Made by a program: the position numbers and the translations under genes | Shown here: one piece after another, positions 10,804 to 22,966 of the stretch | Layout of the letters: each line of letters begins with the position of its first letter | Numbering within the stretch: position 1 is the stretch's first letter | The notes under the pieces: generated by a model | Told to the model about the DNA's origin: nothing | What the model saw: only the letters and a program-made list of their open reading frames with translations | The model's database searches: none | From: Tetracentron sinense | Taxonomy: Eukaryota > Streptophyta > Magnoliopsida > Trochodendrales > Trochodendraceae | DNA length: 64,000 nt | Direction of reading: 5' to 3' | Assembly (NCBI GenBank): GCA_015143295.1 | Contig: CM026557.1 | Span: 22,167,760 to 22,231,759 of the forward strand

Positions 10804-13570
10804 TCCGTCTTGGCCCTGTTCGATAGGTGATGGTGCCTCCAGGCCCCCTCAACCCTTCTGGATGTGTCATTGGCACTAAAACATGATTAACAATTTATAT
10901 TTGGTAAATGTACCCCTCTTGCGGACCCTTGCGTCTCGGGCATACGATTAATTCACAACACATTCATTAAAGTGGGCTAAGACCTCGAAGTAAGTCCTTA
11001 ACAAGTGAGTCCTTGCAACTCGAGAGGATTAAGTACATTGATTATGCCCATTCGCAATAAATACTTGTTATCTTAGGTCACAACACCTCAAAAAAGTATG
11101 CAAGGAGCCATCAATAGGCTACATTGCCTTGGTAAATTACCAGTTGACTGTGAGTTATTGCACCTGAAGACACAGTAATACCTGTAGATTGTGGGTTATT
11201 GCACATCACAACATAGTAAATATTCAGGGAATAAAATAGGACTAGTGGTTTGGTGGGCATAGAGGATCATTGACAAAGGAGTCACCTTCACCTTGCGCAC
11301 CCGGCAGCAAGACTGCAGCGTGGGGCCGCCTGTGTCAACCCACTTAATGTACGAAAAAGAGTAAACGTCGTCCTGGGAACTCAAGGTAGTAACACGAGAA
11401 ATCCGGGCTTAGATAAGGTCGACATCCGAAATATCTAAAGTTGATGACATTAATTAATTAGATAAATCTTATTGTTTTCGGGTATGGAATGGTTTTACCA
11501 AGTCTATAAATAGGGAGCACGCCCTATGGAAAAGGCAGAACAATATTGGACTGAGATTCCGAATCAGGAACTCATCTTCTCTAACTCTCTCTATAGTCGT
11601 GCTAAGATTGACTTTGGTACTCTTCTCTCCTAAGTGTGCTCTACTGTCCCCCTTTCCACGGTCATTTATCTCCCCGAAACTACCATAGTCAGTACAGCCG
11701 TACTCAAGTTTAGGCTAACTCAGTGATCATTCCTTGTACCCTCATCCCTACAGTGCTCATGTGGTAGTCCAGCTCGGCACTCGCAAAAACCACCACTTAC
11801 AACTTGAAATCTCATGATAAAAAGAATTAATTTTGGTACAATCCTTGACAAAGTGACTCAAATTTCTTGACAACTACCACACGTAAAGTATCAGGCTTTA
11901 TAAGTCTCATCTAAAGAACGAACCTAAAAGAAAAAAGGAGGTCAAGTGTAGCAATTGGATAATCTCGAATTAGGATTTAAAGGCCATAATGAATCTATCT
12001 TGGGCCTGTTGCTTGAGTGAGCACGTAATTTGGTATCTCATGTATTCTTGATAATGCTCAATTTATATTATAGTGTCCAATAATTGCCTGATATACTCAA
12101 TGGGCATGTTTTTCCTTCTTAAATCCAATTCTAAGATGTTTTTCTTGGCTTTAATTTGAACCCTTAAGAGAGCCTTATTTATAAACTATTGGCAAGTCTT
12201 TAGACAACCTGTAAAGCCTCTTGGGCATTCCTGTAAGGCCAATTTGACTAATTTTGTGTGTGTAGTGAGGTTTTTAGGCATAAAGTATTCCTTGAGCAAA
12301 TTCTAGTGACCTTAAGGCATTCTAATTTGAAGCACATATATGAGCACACGAGTAAACCGTGCATTTAAGTTTTAAAGTGACAAATTATTTGGTGCATGTA
12401 AATCTTAGCTCTTATTGTTTATGATGCATGCTATTATCTGTTCCATTTTGTGCCTCTAAATGTATTATTTATTTGAAATTTGAATTGCATTGTTATTGTG
12501 ACTGCTAAAGCATGTTTTAGATTGTGCTGATTTATTTGTTGTAATATCTTATGGCAGAAAATAAATGGTCATATATATACATGCGTAATTCAGAAGGTGC
12601 CCATTAGGGTTGTATGATGGATTGATGTGTATGGACATATATTTATTTAATTTTTTTATAATTTTTTGGCATATGAAATTTTAGGCAACTTTTTATTTGA
12701 AACCAACAAGATTGGAATGATTGTTTTAGACACTCAAGTCACCTCAATTTGAAAGATTTGGATGGCATTCGAATATGTATGATAGTTTGATTAACTACTT
12801 ACTATGTTTGTTATAAAGAGAGTATCATCAAGGCGTACATTGGATTATTCTGGGATGCTAATCAAGCACAAAAGCGGGTCATCATTTTATATAATTCGAA
12901 CGAAACAAGGTGAGATTGGTGTCATATTGCAAATTAGAGGGGTTTAGGACTAAAACTTTAAAGTTCTTAAAATGTGCAATATTCATGACCAATTTGTCCT
13001 ATGATAAAATTAATTCACTAAAGGAGAGGAGTCGATCGCATGTTACATTCTCAACCCAAAGGAGGGAGTGTAATGATGCAATTATTAGAGGAAGTATTTA
13101 TATTTAGGATCTTATAGTTACCTTGGATTGTCTATTGATACCATCAAACATTTGTGTTTTGTATAATTAAGAGCATGAAATAAGAATGTGGATTCCTGTA
13201 TAGGATGCTTAAATGCAAATTATTAAGTGAACATTTTAATTTATGCTCAGCTATTAATTTCCACAATGAGTGGTTATTTAATGGATTCTAAAATCCTTAG
13301 TAGGTCAAATTTCTAATTGAAATTTAAAGAAAATGATTTATTGATAGATTTAAGATAATTTACAATGACCCTAAATGGGGTTTATATAGAGAGAGTTTAT
13401 AAAAAGTTAATTAATGTAATCTTATATTAATTTAATCCTCCCTAATCAAATTCTAAATCAATATTCATTCAAATTCAAATCTAATTTATATAGTTATGAG
13501 ATAGTATGTGTCTCATCACACTTTATTACTGCTATCCATATAATCTCTAATACTCTCCATCAAACACATG
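10804..13570. other. Decayed LTR-retroelement-like region without readable genes
   Basis: A TATA-like site (TATAAATAG, 11505-11513) is followed by a leader-like pyrimidine-rich stretch, which suggests a further plus-strand LTR somewhere in about 10870-11800. Near 13056-13072 a purine-rich stretch (ccaaaggagggagtgtaatg) resembles a polypurine tract followed by an LTR start. No gag or pol protein can be recognised between them. Limits and family are unknown. The last part (about 13140-13570) is plain AT-rich sequence. Confidence 0.3.
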
Positions 13571-13748
13571 TAGGGTTGTCGATGGGCCAAGTTGGACTGG
13601 ACCGGGCTTGGGTAGGCTCGGTTCTTTATGGGCCTAATATATATAGGTCTGAGCCCTATCCATTTTTTACTCCAGTTGTACTTGGCTTGGTACAGCCCAT
13701 CTCTAACCATTAAATATTTTTTTGTTCTAATATTATGTTTATAACTTT

Positions 13749-13749
<1 letters not shown>

Positions 13750-13794
<45 letters not shown>

Positions 13795-14235
13795 TAATAC
13801 TTGTATTAGTGCTATATATATCATTGTCATACATTATGTATAACAATTTATACACTATTATATAATAATATATATTATATATTGAAAATAAAGTTTCTTA
13901 TAACAGTGTAAAGCACTATTATAAGAATGATAATGAAATATACTATTATAATAGTGTATTATTCTCAGTATATAACATATATAATGTGATATATAAAATA
14001 TATACAATGTTATAATAGTGAACAAGCATTGTTTCTATTATTTTTAGTATATAGTATATATAATGTGATTATATATATATGTGAGTGTATAACACTTGTT
14101 ATTCACTGTTATAACATTGTGTATATTATATATAACAATTTATAACAGTGTTATACACACTATAGTAATAGTGTATATCAGTGTTATACACTTTTATTAT
14201 AGTGCTATATATATAATAATATTTTGTAATAGAAT
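13750..14235. repeat. TA microsatellite and TATAACAGTGTTATA palindrome-rich tract
   Basis: A TA run of about 40 bases (13751-13790) passes into a stretch where tataacagtgttata-like palindromes and cactattataa words recur, especially 13905-14030 and 14085-14210. Similar words reappear at 14675-14700 and 17575-17600. This is the interior of the hAT-like element. No coding content is seen. Confidence 0.7.
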
Positions 14236-14280
14236 ATGATTCCTTCGGTAAAATGCGGCCCAATTATAGTCTGACCCTTT

Positions 14281-14565
14281 TTAACACCTACTAATTGTGG
14301 TTAAGATTTACTCACTCCTAGGTTCATCCATCTAATTTTGAATTTAGAAAAAAATTAAAAAAATTAGCCTTAGATTGATTAAGCTTAATCATATTTAAAT
14401 GGGCTCTAAAGCCACCACATGTCCCTTTTAACACACACTAATCGTGGTTAAGATTCACTTACCCCTAGGGTTCATCCATCTAACTTTGGTTTTTAGCAAA
14501 GAAGAATATATATATATATATATTAACCTTAGGTTGATTATACATAACCATAATTAAAAGGGGAA
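14281..14565. repeat. Tandem duplication of about 140-150 bp
   Basis: Two adjacent copies (about 14281-14430 and 14431-14565) share aacac.cactaat.gtggttaag, ttcatccatctaa and ttaaccttag/ttagccttag. They differ by substitutions and a TA run in the second copy. They lie inside the hAT-like element. Confidence 0.65.
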
Positions 14566-14736
14566 GAATTAGACACGTGTTGGCCTATAGAGGCATGCGC
14601 GTTCTGCTGGACGGAATGCACACACAGAAAGAATCGGAACCCTATTATAATTTATAAAAGCATATATAATATAGAATGACTGTTATAACAGTGTGTTATA
14701 CTATAGTTTTATTAGTATATAATATTATGTAACCAT
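14517..14736. repeat. Duplicated 220-bp segment, left copy (right copy 17411-17636)
   Basis: This segment and 17411-17636 share ttaaccttag, aaaaggggaagaat, gacacgtgttggcctatag, cacacacagaaagaatcg and tagtatataatattatgtaac. LTR B sits exactly between them, at the junction of the two copies. The most economical reading is that the interior of the hAT-like element was already a tandem repeat when LTR B inserted. Confidence 0.8.
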
Positions 14737-17391
14737 TGTAAGCACCCAATTTGTACACCCCACCTTAGCCATGGTTAATATCTTTTAACCATGGTTATCC
14801 CCAGCTGAGCCCTAATCAAGCCCTAAACCATAGGCAAACCCTGATCAAACCCTAGGCCCGACCCTAGGTAAACCCTAGGCCTAACCCCAGTTAAGCCCTA
14901 AACCATATGCAAACCCTAGTCAAACCCTAGGTGAACCCAAGGCCTAACCCTAGTCAAGCCCTAAACCATAGGCAAACCTTGATCAAACCCTAGGCCTAAC
15001 CCTAGGTAAACCCTGATTCGGCCCTAGGGCTCAAAAACCCCTAAATCCAAGGCCTAAAAAGCCTTATGGGCCCAAACATGGGCTCACCAACCCTTAGGAA
15101 CTGTTGGTGTGGGGCCCACACTCAAAATTCAAACTTTTTCAATAATGGCGGTAATATCTTTACCGTCGTTACCATTTATAGGCAAAACTACAGTGTTTCA
15201 GTTCAAGTGTACAAGGGTTGGGCTGTTAAGGCAAAATACCAAGAATTGCGGTAATACTATTACCGCCATTTTCAAAATAGCACTTTTCAGTAATGGCGAT
15301 AATGGCATTACCGTTATTACCCAGTTTTTGCAAACTCGTAGCTGGCTCCCCCTGCACCACTCCAACTCTCTTCCACTGTGTCTAGCACGCCTCTAGTAAT
15401 CCCTAGAGTGCCCCTAGGTCTGCTCATACCCTATAAATACCCCACCATCCCTCTTGGTTTCTCCACTCCAAAAAAATCCATACCAAAGCAGTGTAGGAAT
15501 TCAGTCAGCCTCAAACCCAACCTTCCTTAACCTCTATCTCCATCTCAAGAGAATCCCAGGCATCCCAGGGAGTCGCTCCAAGTCCCCTCCAGCTCCACCA
15601 CCGCATACCACCACTGCACGACCATCGTGAAGCTCAAACCGAAAGGGTAGGGTCTTCCCCTACCCATTTTACATTCTGTTCTATCATTTTAAACCCCTGG
15701 TCATCTTCCAGGGGTATTGTTCAACACTATTTTGCTATTGCCAGCCAAGGACAGGGGCCCCCCTACCTTCCTCATAGGTGTGGGGGAAACCTCTTGAGGT
15801 TAGAACGACGGGTGCAAGACCCCCTATAGTATAGAGCTCCCCTTAGACTTCTGGGAGTCCCTCAGGCCATGAGAGAACCCCTGGAACGCACTGGTGCAGC
15901 CTCTTAGTAGGAAAATTTCATTTATGGAAATCTCTAGGAATGGCGGTAGAATAATTACCGCAATTCATGGCCTTTACTTTTGCAGCACTGTTGCACCCAC
16001 TTGGGTGAGGCCGTGGTCCATTCCAGCACCATGGTTAGGTCCCCCTGCCTCTCCTCTATCTACCCTGGTCATCCCAGGGTTCATCCTCCTATCTAACCAT
16101 GGTTACCGTCGCCTAAACCAGACCATGTCCAGAATGGCGGTAGTCCACCTATCGCCATTTCATTATCATTTTTACAGTGACTTTGGGCCTACTTTAGGCC
16201 CATTTTAGACCATATCCAGGGCCCACTGAAGGCCCAAGACATTGAGGGGAGTCCCCTAACCAACCCTGGTGGGTCCCTAACCCTTGGGTTAACCTTTAAC
16301 CTGACCCCAACTCCCTGCAAAAAACAGTAACAGTCAATACTGTAATGGCGGTAGTCTGTTTGTCGCCATTCCAAAACAAGGAAATTTTGGAATGGCGGTA
16401 AACAATCTATCACCCTTCCCTATTTACTGTATTTTGGGCTTTTGCACTGGGCCTAGACCAGGTAGGAGGCTATTCTAAGCTCTGTCATGCTTTCTGGGCC
16501 CATCCTAACCAGACCAACAACCTTAATTGGGGTTAACCTAACCCCGATTAACTTTTAACCATGGTTAAGCAACCCTTAACCCTAGGAAAAATCTCAAAAT
16601 TTTTGAAATATTGCTAAGTGTCCAAAATATTCTGCTTTGACCTTTCTCACCATGTTTAGCAGCCTTAACCATGGTTGACTACCCATTTAACTTCCGTTAG
16701 GAACCCTAACCTCGGTTAAATCCGTTTTTAGCCTACTAGGCCTAATCCTTAGCCTACCGAGCTCACCCTTGGCCTACCAGGCCCAATCTCAGCCTACTAG
16801 GCTTACCCTTGTTACCCTTAACTTCGGTTAGCAACCCTAACCTTGGTTACTTTCGATTTTGGCCTATCGGGTCTAATCTTGGCCTACCAGGCCTTTCTAT
16901 CTACCGGACTAACCTTAAGCCTATCGGGCTTAAACCATGCACTTGACCAAACTCGGTCAACCAAACCCTAGTCTACCGGACTAGTCCATTAGCCACCCTT
17001 GGTGCACACACACACACCTCCTAGCCTTGGCACATGCCCATGTGCCAGAACTACACTCGATCTGATCTCACCTTATGAGTACGTAGGCAACCCAACCCAA
17101 GTTCGACCCTAGTTAGCTTTTCTTTCTAAGACTAGTATTATCTTAAACACCTAGACATTTTAACAAATTTTGATCTTAATTGGCTTATACCTAGAAAGTA
17201 GGGAACCATTGAAAAATGGAAGTCTCGGGATGCCTAACACCTTCCCCGGACTTAACCGAACCTCTTAATTAGACCTCACATGCAGACCAAGACCTTATCC
17301 ACAACCCGGGGACTTATCCCTTTTGAATTAATAGGTGGCAACTCTCTACAACACCTTCTCTTGTGACCCGAAGTAAAATCCCGAGCTCACA
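14737..17391 (+). mobile_element. Tat-like Ty3/gypsy solo LTR (LTR B)
   Basis: This is a complete 2655-bp LTR, from TGTAAGCACCC to GAGCTCACA, flanked by the direct repeat accat (14732-14736 and 17392-17396). No internal region is present, so this is a solo LTR. Features in order: AACCCTAGGC-type repeats (about 14790-15030), three hairpins (15144-15318), a TATA box (TATAAATAC, about 15431-15439), four more hairpins (15939-16417), a second region of GGCCTACCGG words (16730-16990), and the U5 signature (gtaggcaacccaaccc about 17081; gatgcctaacaccttcccc about 17229). LTR C is the same family in the opposite orientation. The intact flanking repeat suggests moderate age. Confidence 0.88.
15144..16417. 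repeat. Seven 27-nt inverted-repeat units in LTR B
   Basis: Units at 15144-15170, 15244-15270, 15292-15318, 15939-15965, 16133-16159, 16344-16370 and 16391-16417 follow AATGGCGGTA-N7-TACCGCCATT with 10-7-10 geometry. Arms are conserved and centres differ. Two pairs start 47 or 48 bp apart. Three units lie about 110-290 bp upstream of the TATA box and four are in the transcribed half. Confidence 0.88.
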
Positions 17392-17410
17392 ACCATTACA
17401 AAAAAAATTA

Positions 17411-17636
17411 TAGAATATTAACCTTAGATTTATTATACTTAACCACATTTAAAAGGGGAAGAATCAGACACGTGTTGGCCTATAGAGGCACGCGTGTTCT
17501 ACTGGAAGGAACACACACACAGAAAGAATCGAAACCCTATTATAATTTATGAAAGCATATCTAATATAGCACGACTTTTATAACAGTGTGTTCTACTATA
17601 ATTTTATTAGTATATAATATTATGTAACAATTACAA
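17411..17636. repeat. Duplicated segment, right copy
   Basis: This is the counterpart of 14517-14736 (see that entry). It starts just after the right-hand flanking repeat of LTR B. Confidence 0.8.
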
Positions 17637-18616
17637 AAAGAATTATGCATATTTTTTTGGTTAAATATTATGTATATAACTAAAATTATATATTAGATAA
17701 TATGTGTATATATATATATATATAGGCAGGATTTGAAGACATATGAAAAATAAAATATTTATTCACACAGGCACACAACCTTATGATCTAGAGAACCAAG
17801 GGTTACAATCACACTATCTTTTATGTGGGAAATAGAATTTAGAGAATTTTATATTTTAAAGACCATTCCTCATTCGTCCCCCTTTTCTGGCATCTTTTTC
17901 TCTTTTCCTCCCCTCTCTCTGATTCCGGGGATTTCACTAGATACAACATTCCAACTGGTTTCTGGATTTTCTCTTGTTTTGGCATGACCCTTGTTTAGTT
18001 TGATGTCTGATTTCTAATCCTTCCTCTAGTCTTTTCTGTTTTGTAATGGTAAAATCAGAAGAAAGGATAAAACTCAAAACCTTTTTTCTTATGGGATAAT
18101 AATTGAAGTACTGATTTTAGATTTATTTTTATTGTTTGTGTGAATGTTGGTGTATGTTTTAAATATTGGAGGATTGAGCTGATCCGAGTTCTTAACATGC
18201 TATATTCTTTCTTGTTTCTTCATCATGCGCACAATTTTTAGCATGAGATCAACTTTGAGTCAATGACATCATCGGAATTGGAGGGAGGGGGAGAGAGAGA
18301 GAGAGACAGACACACACGTTTCTTTTTAAAAAAATGAAAATTTCTCTAAATGTTTTTTTCCACACATAAAAGGTGGTGTGATTGCAATCGTTGAATTTCT
18401 AGATCGTATGCCTATATGAATATATATGTTCTTTTTCATGTCTCTTGGTCCCTTCCCACATATATATATATATATTGGGCTGGGCTTGGGTTTTAAGGAG
18501 CCAAGTCCAAGCCCAACCTACATTAATATGGGCCTAAGGAATTGAGCCCAACCTTAGGCTGAATATGGGTAATGAGCGGGCTTTTTTTGTGTCGGGCCAG
18601 CCCATTGACACCCATA

Positions 18617-21077
18617 AACTCATGGGGATAGAAATATCTTTATGTGTTTGACAACAATAGAGTCTCATCTTATGCAACCCGTAGATTGCTGGTTTGTTAG
18701 TTGCTTGGCCATTGTAGAGATGAAGATAGAGCGCAAATGAGTCTCACTAAGCCAAAGATAAGTAACCTCCTAAGCCAAGGATATCATCCTCTATAGGCTA
18801 AAAATGTGAAACCTTCGTGAATTGAAACTGTGATTCTTTGGACTTGATATATTGACCTCCATGGATCAAAGAAGAGGGGCGTAAATGGGCCTGGTGAGTT
18901 GGTTCTAACTGGACTAAAGTTCAATCACTTATTTTGATTTTCTTCTTCCCAAAATTGTAGTACCATCGAGTGATGGCAAGAAACAATAGAAGTGGGACCA
19001 ATAACACACCTCTTTATCTTTGATTTATATACAAGTGCATTTGAAACAAAAAAAAAAGACCAAAATACTTTTGTAATATGCTATAAAAAGTTATCATTTT
19101 GTCCCAACCAAATTTAAATATTTGTTTGTTCAATTTGGGCTATTTTTGGGGTTAAGATTGGCTTAAAACAAAAAATCGAGTTTCCGGCAAACCAAAAGGC
19201 AACACGGGGTGATGGTAAATAAATAAAGGAAAAAACAGGTATTTTCGTCATTTGAAATGCAACAAGAACATTTATGCCTTTTTAAAAAGGTTCCCAACCA
19301 ATTTACTTTCCAACATTTATGTCTTTTTAAAATGGTTCCCAACCAATTTACTTTTTAAAATGACCAAAACACATGTGGCTGTGTGTGTGCGCGTGAGTGG
19401 TGTGTGTTTTCCCTTCTATTACCTGTAGCTTTGCCTTGTGGTATTGTTACCTTGACCAAAAAAAAACCTTTATAAAAAATATCTTAGCATTTCCACTGTT
19501 TAAAACGATAGAAATGTTGTTTTCTTTGTCCCACGTCGGTTGAGAAGCTCTTCTCCTCTTTTTTCAGAACCTATTTAATGCCCAAGTCCCTTTCCACTTT
19601 CTATATCAATTCCAGCCTCCTTTCCTTTGGAAATCTAATTCTCGGGATTTGGAAATCCCTTGAAAAATAGTTTCCTGAGAGTTAAATTCTCGAAATCATA
19701 TTTCCCCGAGAAATGTTCTTTTTTCCCAAAAATCTTTTGGATTCTTAGGAAGGTAATATTTCAATTTTTGTCTTTCATTTTATTCTTTTAATAGTAAGGA
19801 GCCCGTGCAAATGAACAAAAAATTTTGAGAAGTTTAAAAGTCCAAATCATTTTATAAAAAATTAAATTCTTTAAATAGGTGAAAAGAGAATTCTAAGTTA
19901 TAGCATCTTGAATTCATGTTTTTGGAAGGAATGCACTGTATAATAAACAATTAAATGCATTAAATCATAATTTTTATTGCTCATTTCTCTTAGAATATTA
20001 AAAAAATAATTCCCGCAATAGAGAGGAAAAATAAAAATTAAGAAAAAGTTAAACAACCGCAATAGAGAATTATTCTAGGTGCATAACACACACTTCAAAG
20101 TGGAGAACCCAAATCAATATATGAAAGGGAATGAATAGTCCAATATGAGGACGCTTATTAGTAGTGCCTTTCATGTGCCTACCTTTCAGCTTGAGCTCCT
20201 TTCAAGTTGGACTTAGTTTGTTAGCTATGTCAAACTGGAACGTGATGACTGTAAAGTTGTAGGTGGGAATTATAGGTACAAATATGGAGAGTGATGATAG
20301 TAAAGCTACAAAAAATTTCTTTCTTTGTAGCTACTTCAATTTGCAGAAAAGAAAATTATAGATAATAATTAAAGTTTCAATTTATTTTAATACATATAAT
20401 TTGGGATTTAGGGAAAATTGAAAAGAACGAATAAGCATATAATTTTATCATTTTTGGGAAAAATTGTCATGTTTCTTCCTTCCATACATATATTATAAAT
20501 CTTAAGTGAACCTCCTCAACAAAACCAAGACAAAAAATCAAAAGTAAAATAGAACAATGCTTAATTAAAAGAAAAGGTATTGCATACTTTATTATTTTTC
20601 ATGTTCAAAATCTAGCTCCCCGGGTATATTTGTATCTATAAAATTTATGGTAAAACTATCTAGTCAATGACGTTGCCTGGTTTGTGAAGGTGATATTTCC
20701 AACTATAGCTCTTTCATTTCCATTCTTCGCCTTTTATAATTTCAATTATAAATGGTCTAATATGAGGCTTCAGCATCATGGGTACTCTCCCATTGCCCGT
20801 TTCCCAAGAGGACTATTGACACCATCGCCCAAATGGTAGCATGCTTGACCAAGGATCTTGTTGTAAACTTTGAAGGGTTTGAAATGGAAGTCAAATTCTT
20901 CTCGCTTTATCTTGAAGGAAAATAAATTTACTAGTAGCATAGATATAGACCTTATCATACATAGATAAGGAGAGGTTCAAAGAAATGGAAGGAAATTAAT
21001 GAATCAATATTTAGGCATGTTCACATGTTTCCTCTACCTGCTTCTAGAACCTGGACCTTTGAAATATCTTAATTCAA
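18617..21077. other. Intergenic spacer without a recognisable gene
   Basis: No convincing coding region is seen. It contains a 45-bp direct repeat (19267-19356) and a stretch with tttgtcccacgtcggttgag followed by a leader-like sequence (about 19530-19760). The latter recalls promoter or leader pieces common in plant repeats, but cannot be assigned. Otherwise it is AT-rich sequence. Confidence 0.5.
19267..19356. repeat. 45-bp direct tandem repeat, two copies
   Basis: Copies 19267-19311 and 19312-19356 both read aacatttatg.cttttt, then ggttcccaaccaatttact, with a few differences. Confidence 0.85.
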
Positions 21078-22221
21078 TAATCCATTTGACCTAGAGTGGG
21101 GGTGAATAGGTATCCTAGCAATTTCTACCAATTTCAATTTCACACAATTATTAATTAGAGATATGATAAACAAAGCAATCAAGTGCGGAAAATATAGAAG
21201 ACAAGCAAACCACAACACAAGAGATTTTACATGGAAAACTCTTCCGGAAAAAACCACGGGAGCTAGTCTAACACAAAATCCACTAAGAGAATTGTTGTCA
21301 AGTACAAGACTCGAACTTTACCCAACCGGACCGGACACCACACACAATTCCTCTGTACAAATTCCTCATCTTGAAGTTCACAAACCATACATTCGATCTT
21401 TGTGGCAGTAGCTCCAATTCCTCATCGGTCAATGCTTCTCAAAGTTTCCAACCAAAATCTCCAAAGATCGATCTCCGTCCTCAACTACTTTGTCTCACGC
21501 CAACCAAACGCTCACACAGAGCACACACAGGGTTTTTGAAGGTTTAACAAAATTCTAGAGAGAACTCAATCACAATAGAGATCAATCAATGCAAGAATAA
21601 GGATTATGAACTTAAATTTGCATCACTAGAGTGTGAGAGAGGAGAACAATTGGTGTCCACCAAAAGGGGATTGGAGAACCCTAGATTACTCAGAGAAGTC
21701 TTTACTCTCTCTCACAAAAACCTTAGATCAAGTTAAGAGATTATTACTTAAATAGTCATTTCCAAAAAGGAGTTCGGATTTGAAATTAGAAAGGAAAACA
21801 CGTAGTCTGTTCGAACGGCCAGAAGGGCGTTCGAACGGCCTGGAGAAGTGTGCCAAGGAGGCTACTATTTTCGACATTTTAATGAACCGTTCAAAAGGCC
21901 AGCTTGGCATTTCTCAACCGTTCGAACGGCCATGAGGGCGTTCAAATCGTCTGTGCTGATATTCTCTCTTTTGAGCATAGAACCCATTCCAACTAGGCAC
22001 GAACCTATACATTTTGGATAATTCGACCTATGGTAACCACTAGGTTTCTAGGTCACTTACCATCCTAAGAGTGTGAGCGAAGCTTTATCCAGAATGTACT
22101 TCACTTAAGTTTTTGGATCTTCATGTTCACCAATCTTGAACAACCAAAGGAACAACGACACTAGACTTACATTGACACCATTTTGACAACAGAATTAAGC
22201 CAATAAAAATAAGACTTTACA
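21078..22221 (-). repeat. 3' LTR of the SIRE-type element
   Basis: On the minus strand it starts TGTAAAGTC at 22221, directly after a purine-rich tract (accaaagggggag), which is the expected polypurine-tract junction. It ends near the ttgacctagag word at 21085-21095. The right-hand copy is 46502-47657. U3 contains palindromes around GTTCGAAC (21809-21816, 21828-21837, 21918-21929), about 50-180 bp upstream of a weak TATA-like site (complement of about 21745-21757). Confidence 0.8.
21809..21929. repeat. CCGTTCGAACGG palindrome cluster in the SIRE-type LTR
   Basis: Three exact GTTCGAAC cores occur (21809-21816, 21828-21837, 21918-21929; the last is a full 12-bp palindrome), plus a degenerate one near 21886. 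Related, less perfect sites are in the right-hand LTR (about 47212-47330) and in the internal region near 24605. Confidence 0.75.
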
Positions 22222-22966
22222 AACTCCCCCTTTGGTAATTCCGTGACAAATATAAACTGAAGTACATGACTCGATAAAAACTCTCCAAAACCATTCAAAC
22301 ATGGCAAACTTAACCAATTACATGACTCATAATTATATTTTGACAATTTACCAACTCTCTTGACATTTTCAACCTTTCATGTCAACTTGATCTGTACACC
22401 TGAACATGGCAAAACACAAAACCAAGTGAAGCATGGGAAATACAAAAAAAAAAACAATAGGTAATACAGGGCAAAATCATGGTATGTACTTGAACATCTT
22501 CTCCCCCCTTTTGGTACGAATGCCAAAACATAACATGCAAAACACAATTGAAGAGAAGTAACCATAAAGCTCAGAAATCTTAAATTGAACGGAATTTTAG
22601 CATATGAGTTCTAATGTACATCCATATCAAGCATGCTATCAAGAATATATCCATTCAGCAAAAAGATTAGCATTAAGATATAACATCCAAAAATAATGAC
22701 TATAACGATAATCATTCATATATAAGAATCTCAATATCCAACCAAAAAAATATCACTTGGACCACATCCGAAACATAAAACAGATATAACAAGGTCCAAG
22801 TAACCCAGAGTGACCATAAACAATTTTCCCACAATTCATATCCATAGTATGAGACAAATATAACATGATCAAAAAGTAGGAAAACAATAAAATGGTCTAT
22901 AGCCAGTATACATCATAACATCAAAAAAAATCCATATCCAAAAAATTATCAATGAGAAGACTAAGC

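Larger units (their letters stand above)
13571..18616. mobile_element. hAT-like non-autonomous element, interrupted by LTR B
   Basis: The left end TAGGGTTGTCGATGGGCC (13571) and the right end, complement TATGGGTGTCAATGGGCTGG (18616), form a terminal inverted repeat of the hAT type. GGGCC/GGGCTTGGG words in the subterminal areas (13590-13700 and 18478-18600) support this. The flanking 8-mers aacacatg (13563-13570) and aactcatg (18617-18624) agree at 7 of 8 bases, the size hAT elements duplicate. After removing the 2.66-kb LTR B, the element is about 2.4 kb. The interior is AT-rich, partly tandemly repeated, and shows no transposase. Confidence 0.65.

Noticed and set aside
8439-10868. A gtcat repeat (8434 and about 10866) as flanks of LTR A
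   Set aside because: It would place the LTR end after a sequence that does not end in CA and lies 60 bp beyond the conserved GCTCACA end; probably chance.
20776-20958. 60-codon minus-strand open frame (GDGVNSPLGKRAMGEYP)
   Set aside because: No family recognised, no splice or promoter context, length compatible with chance.
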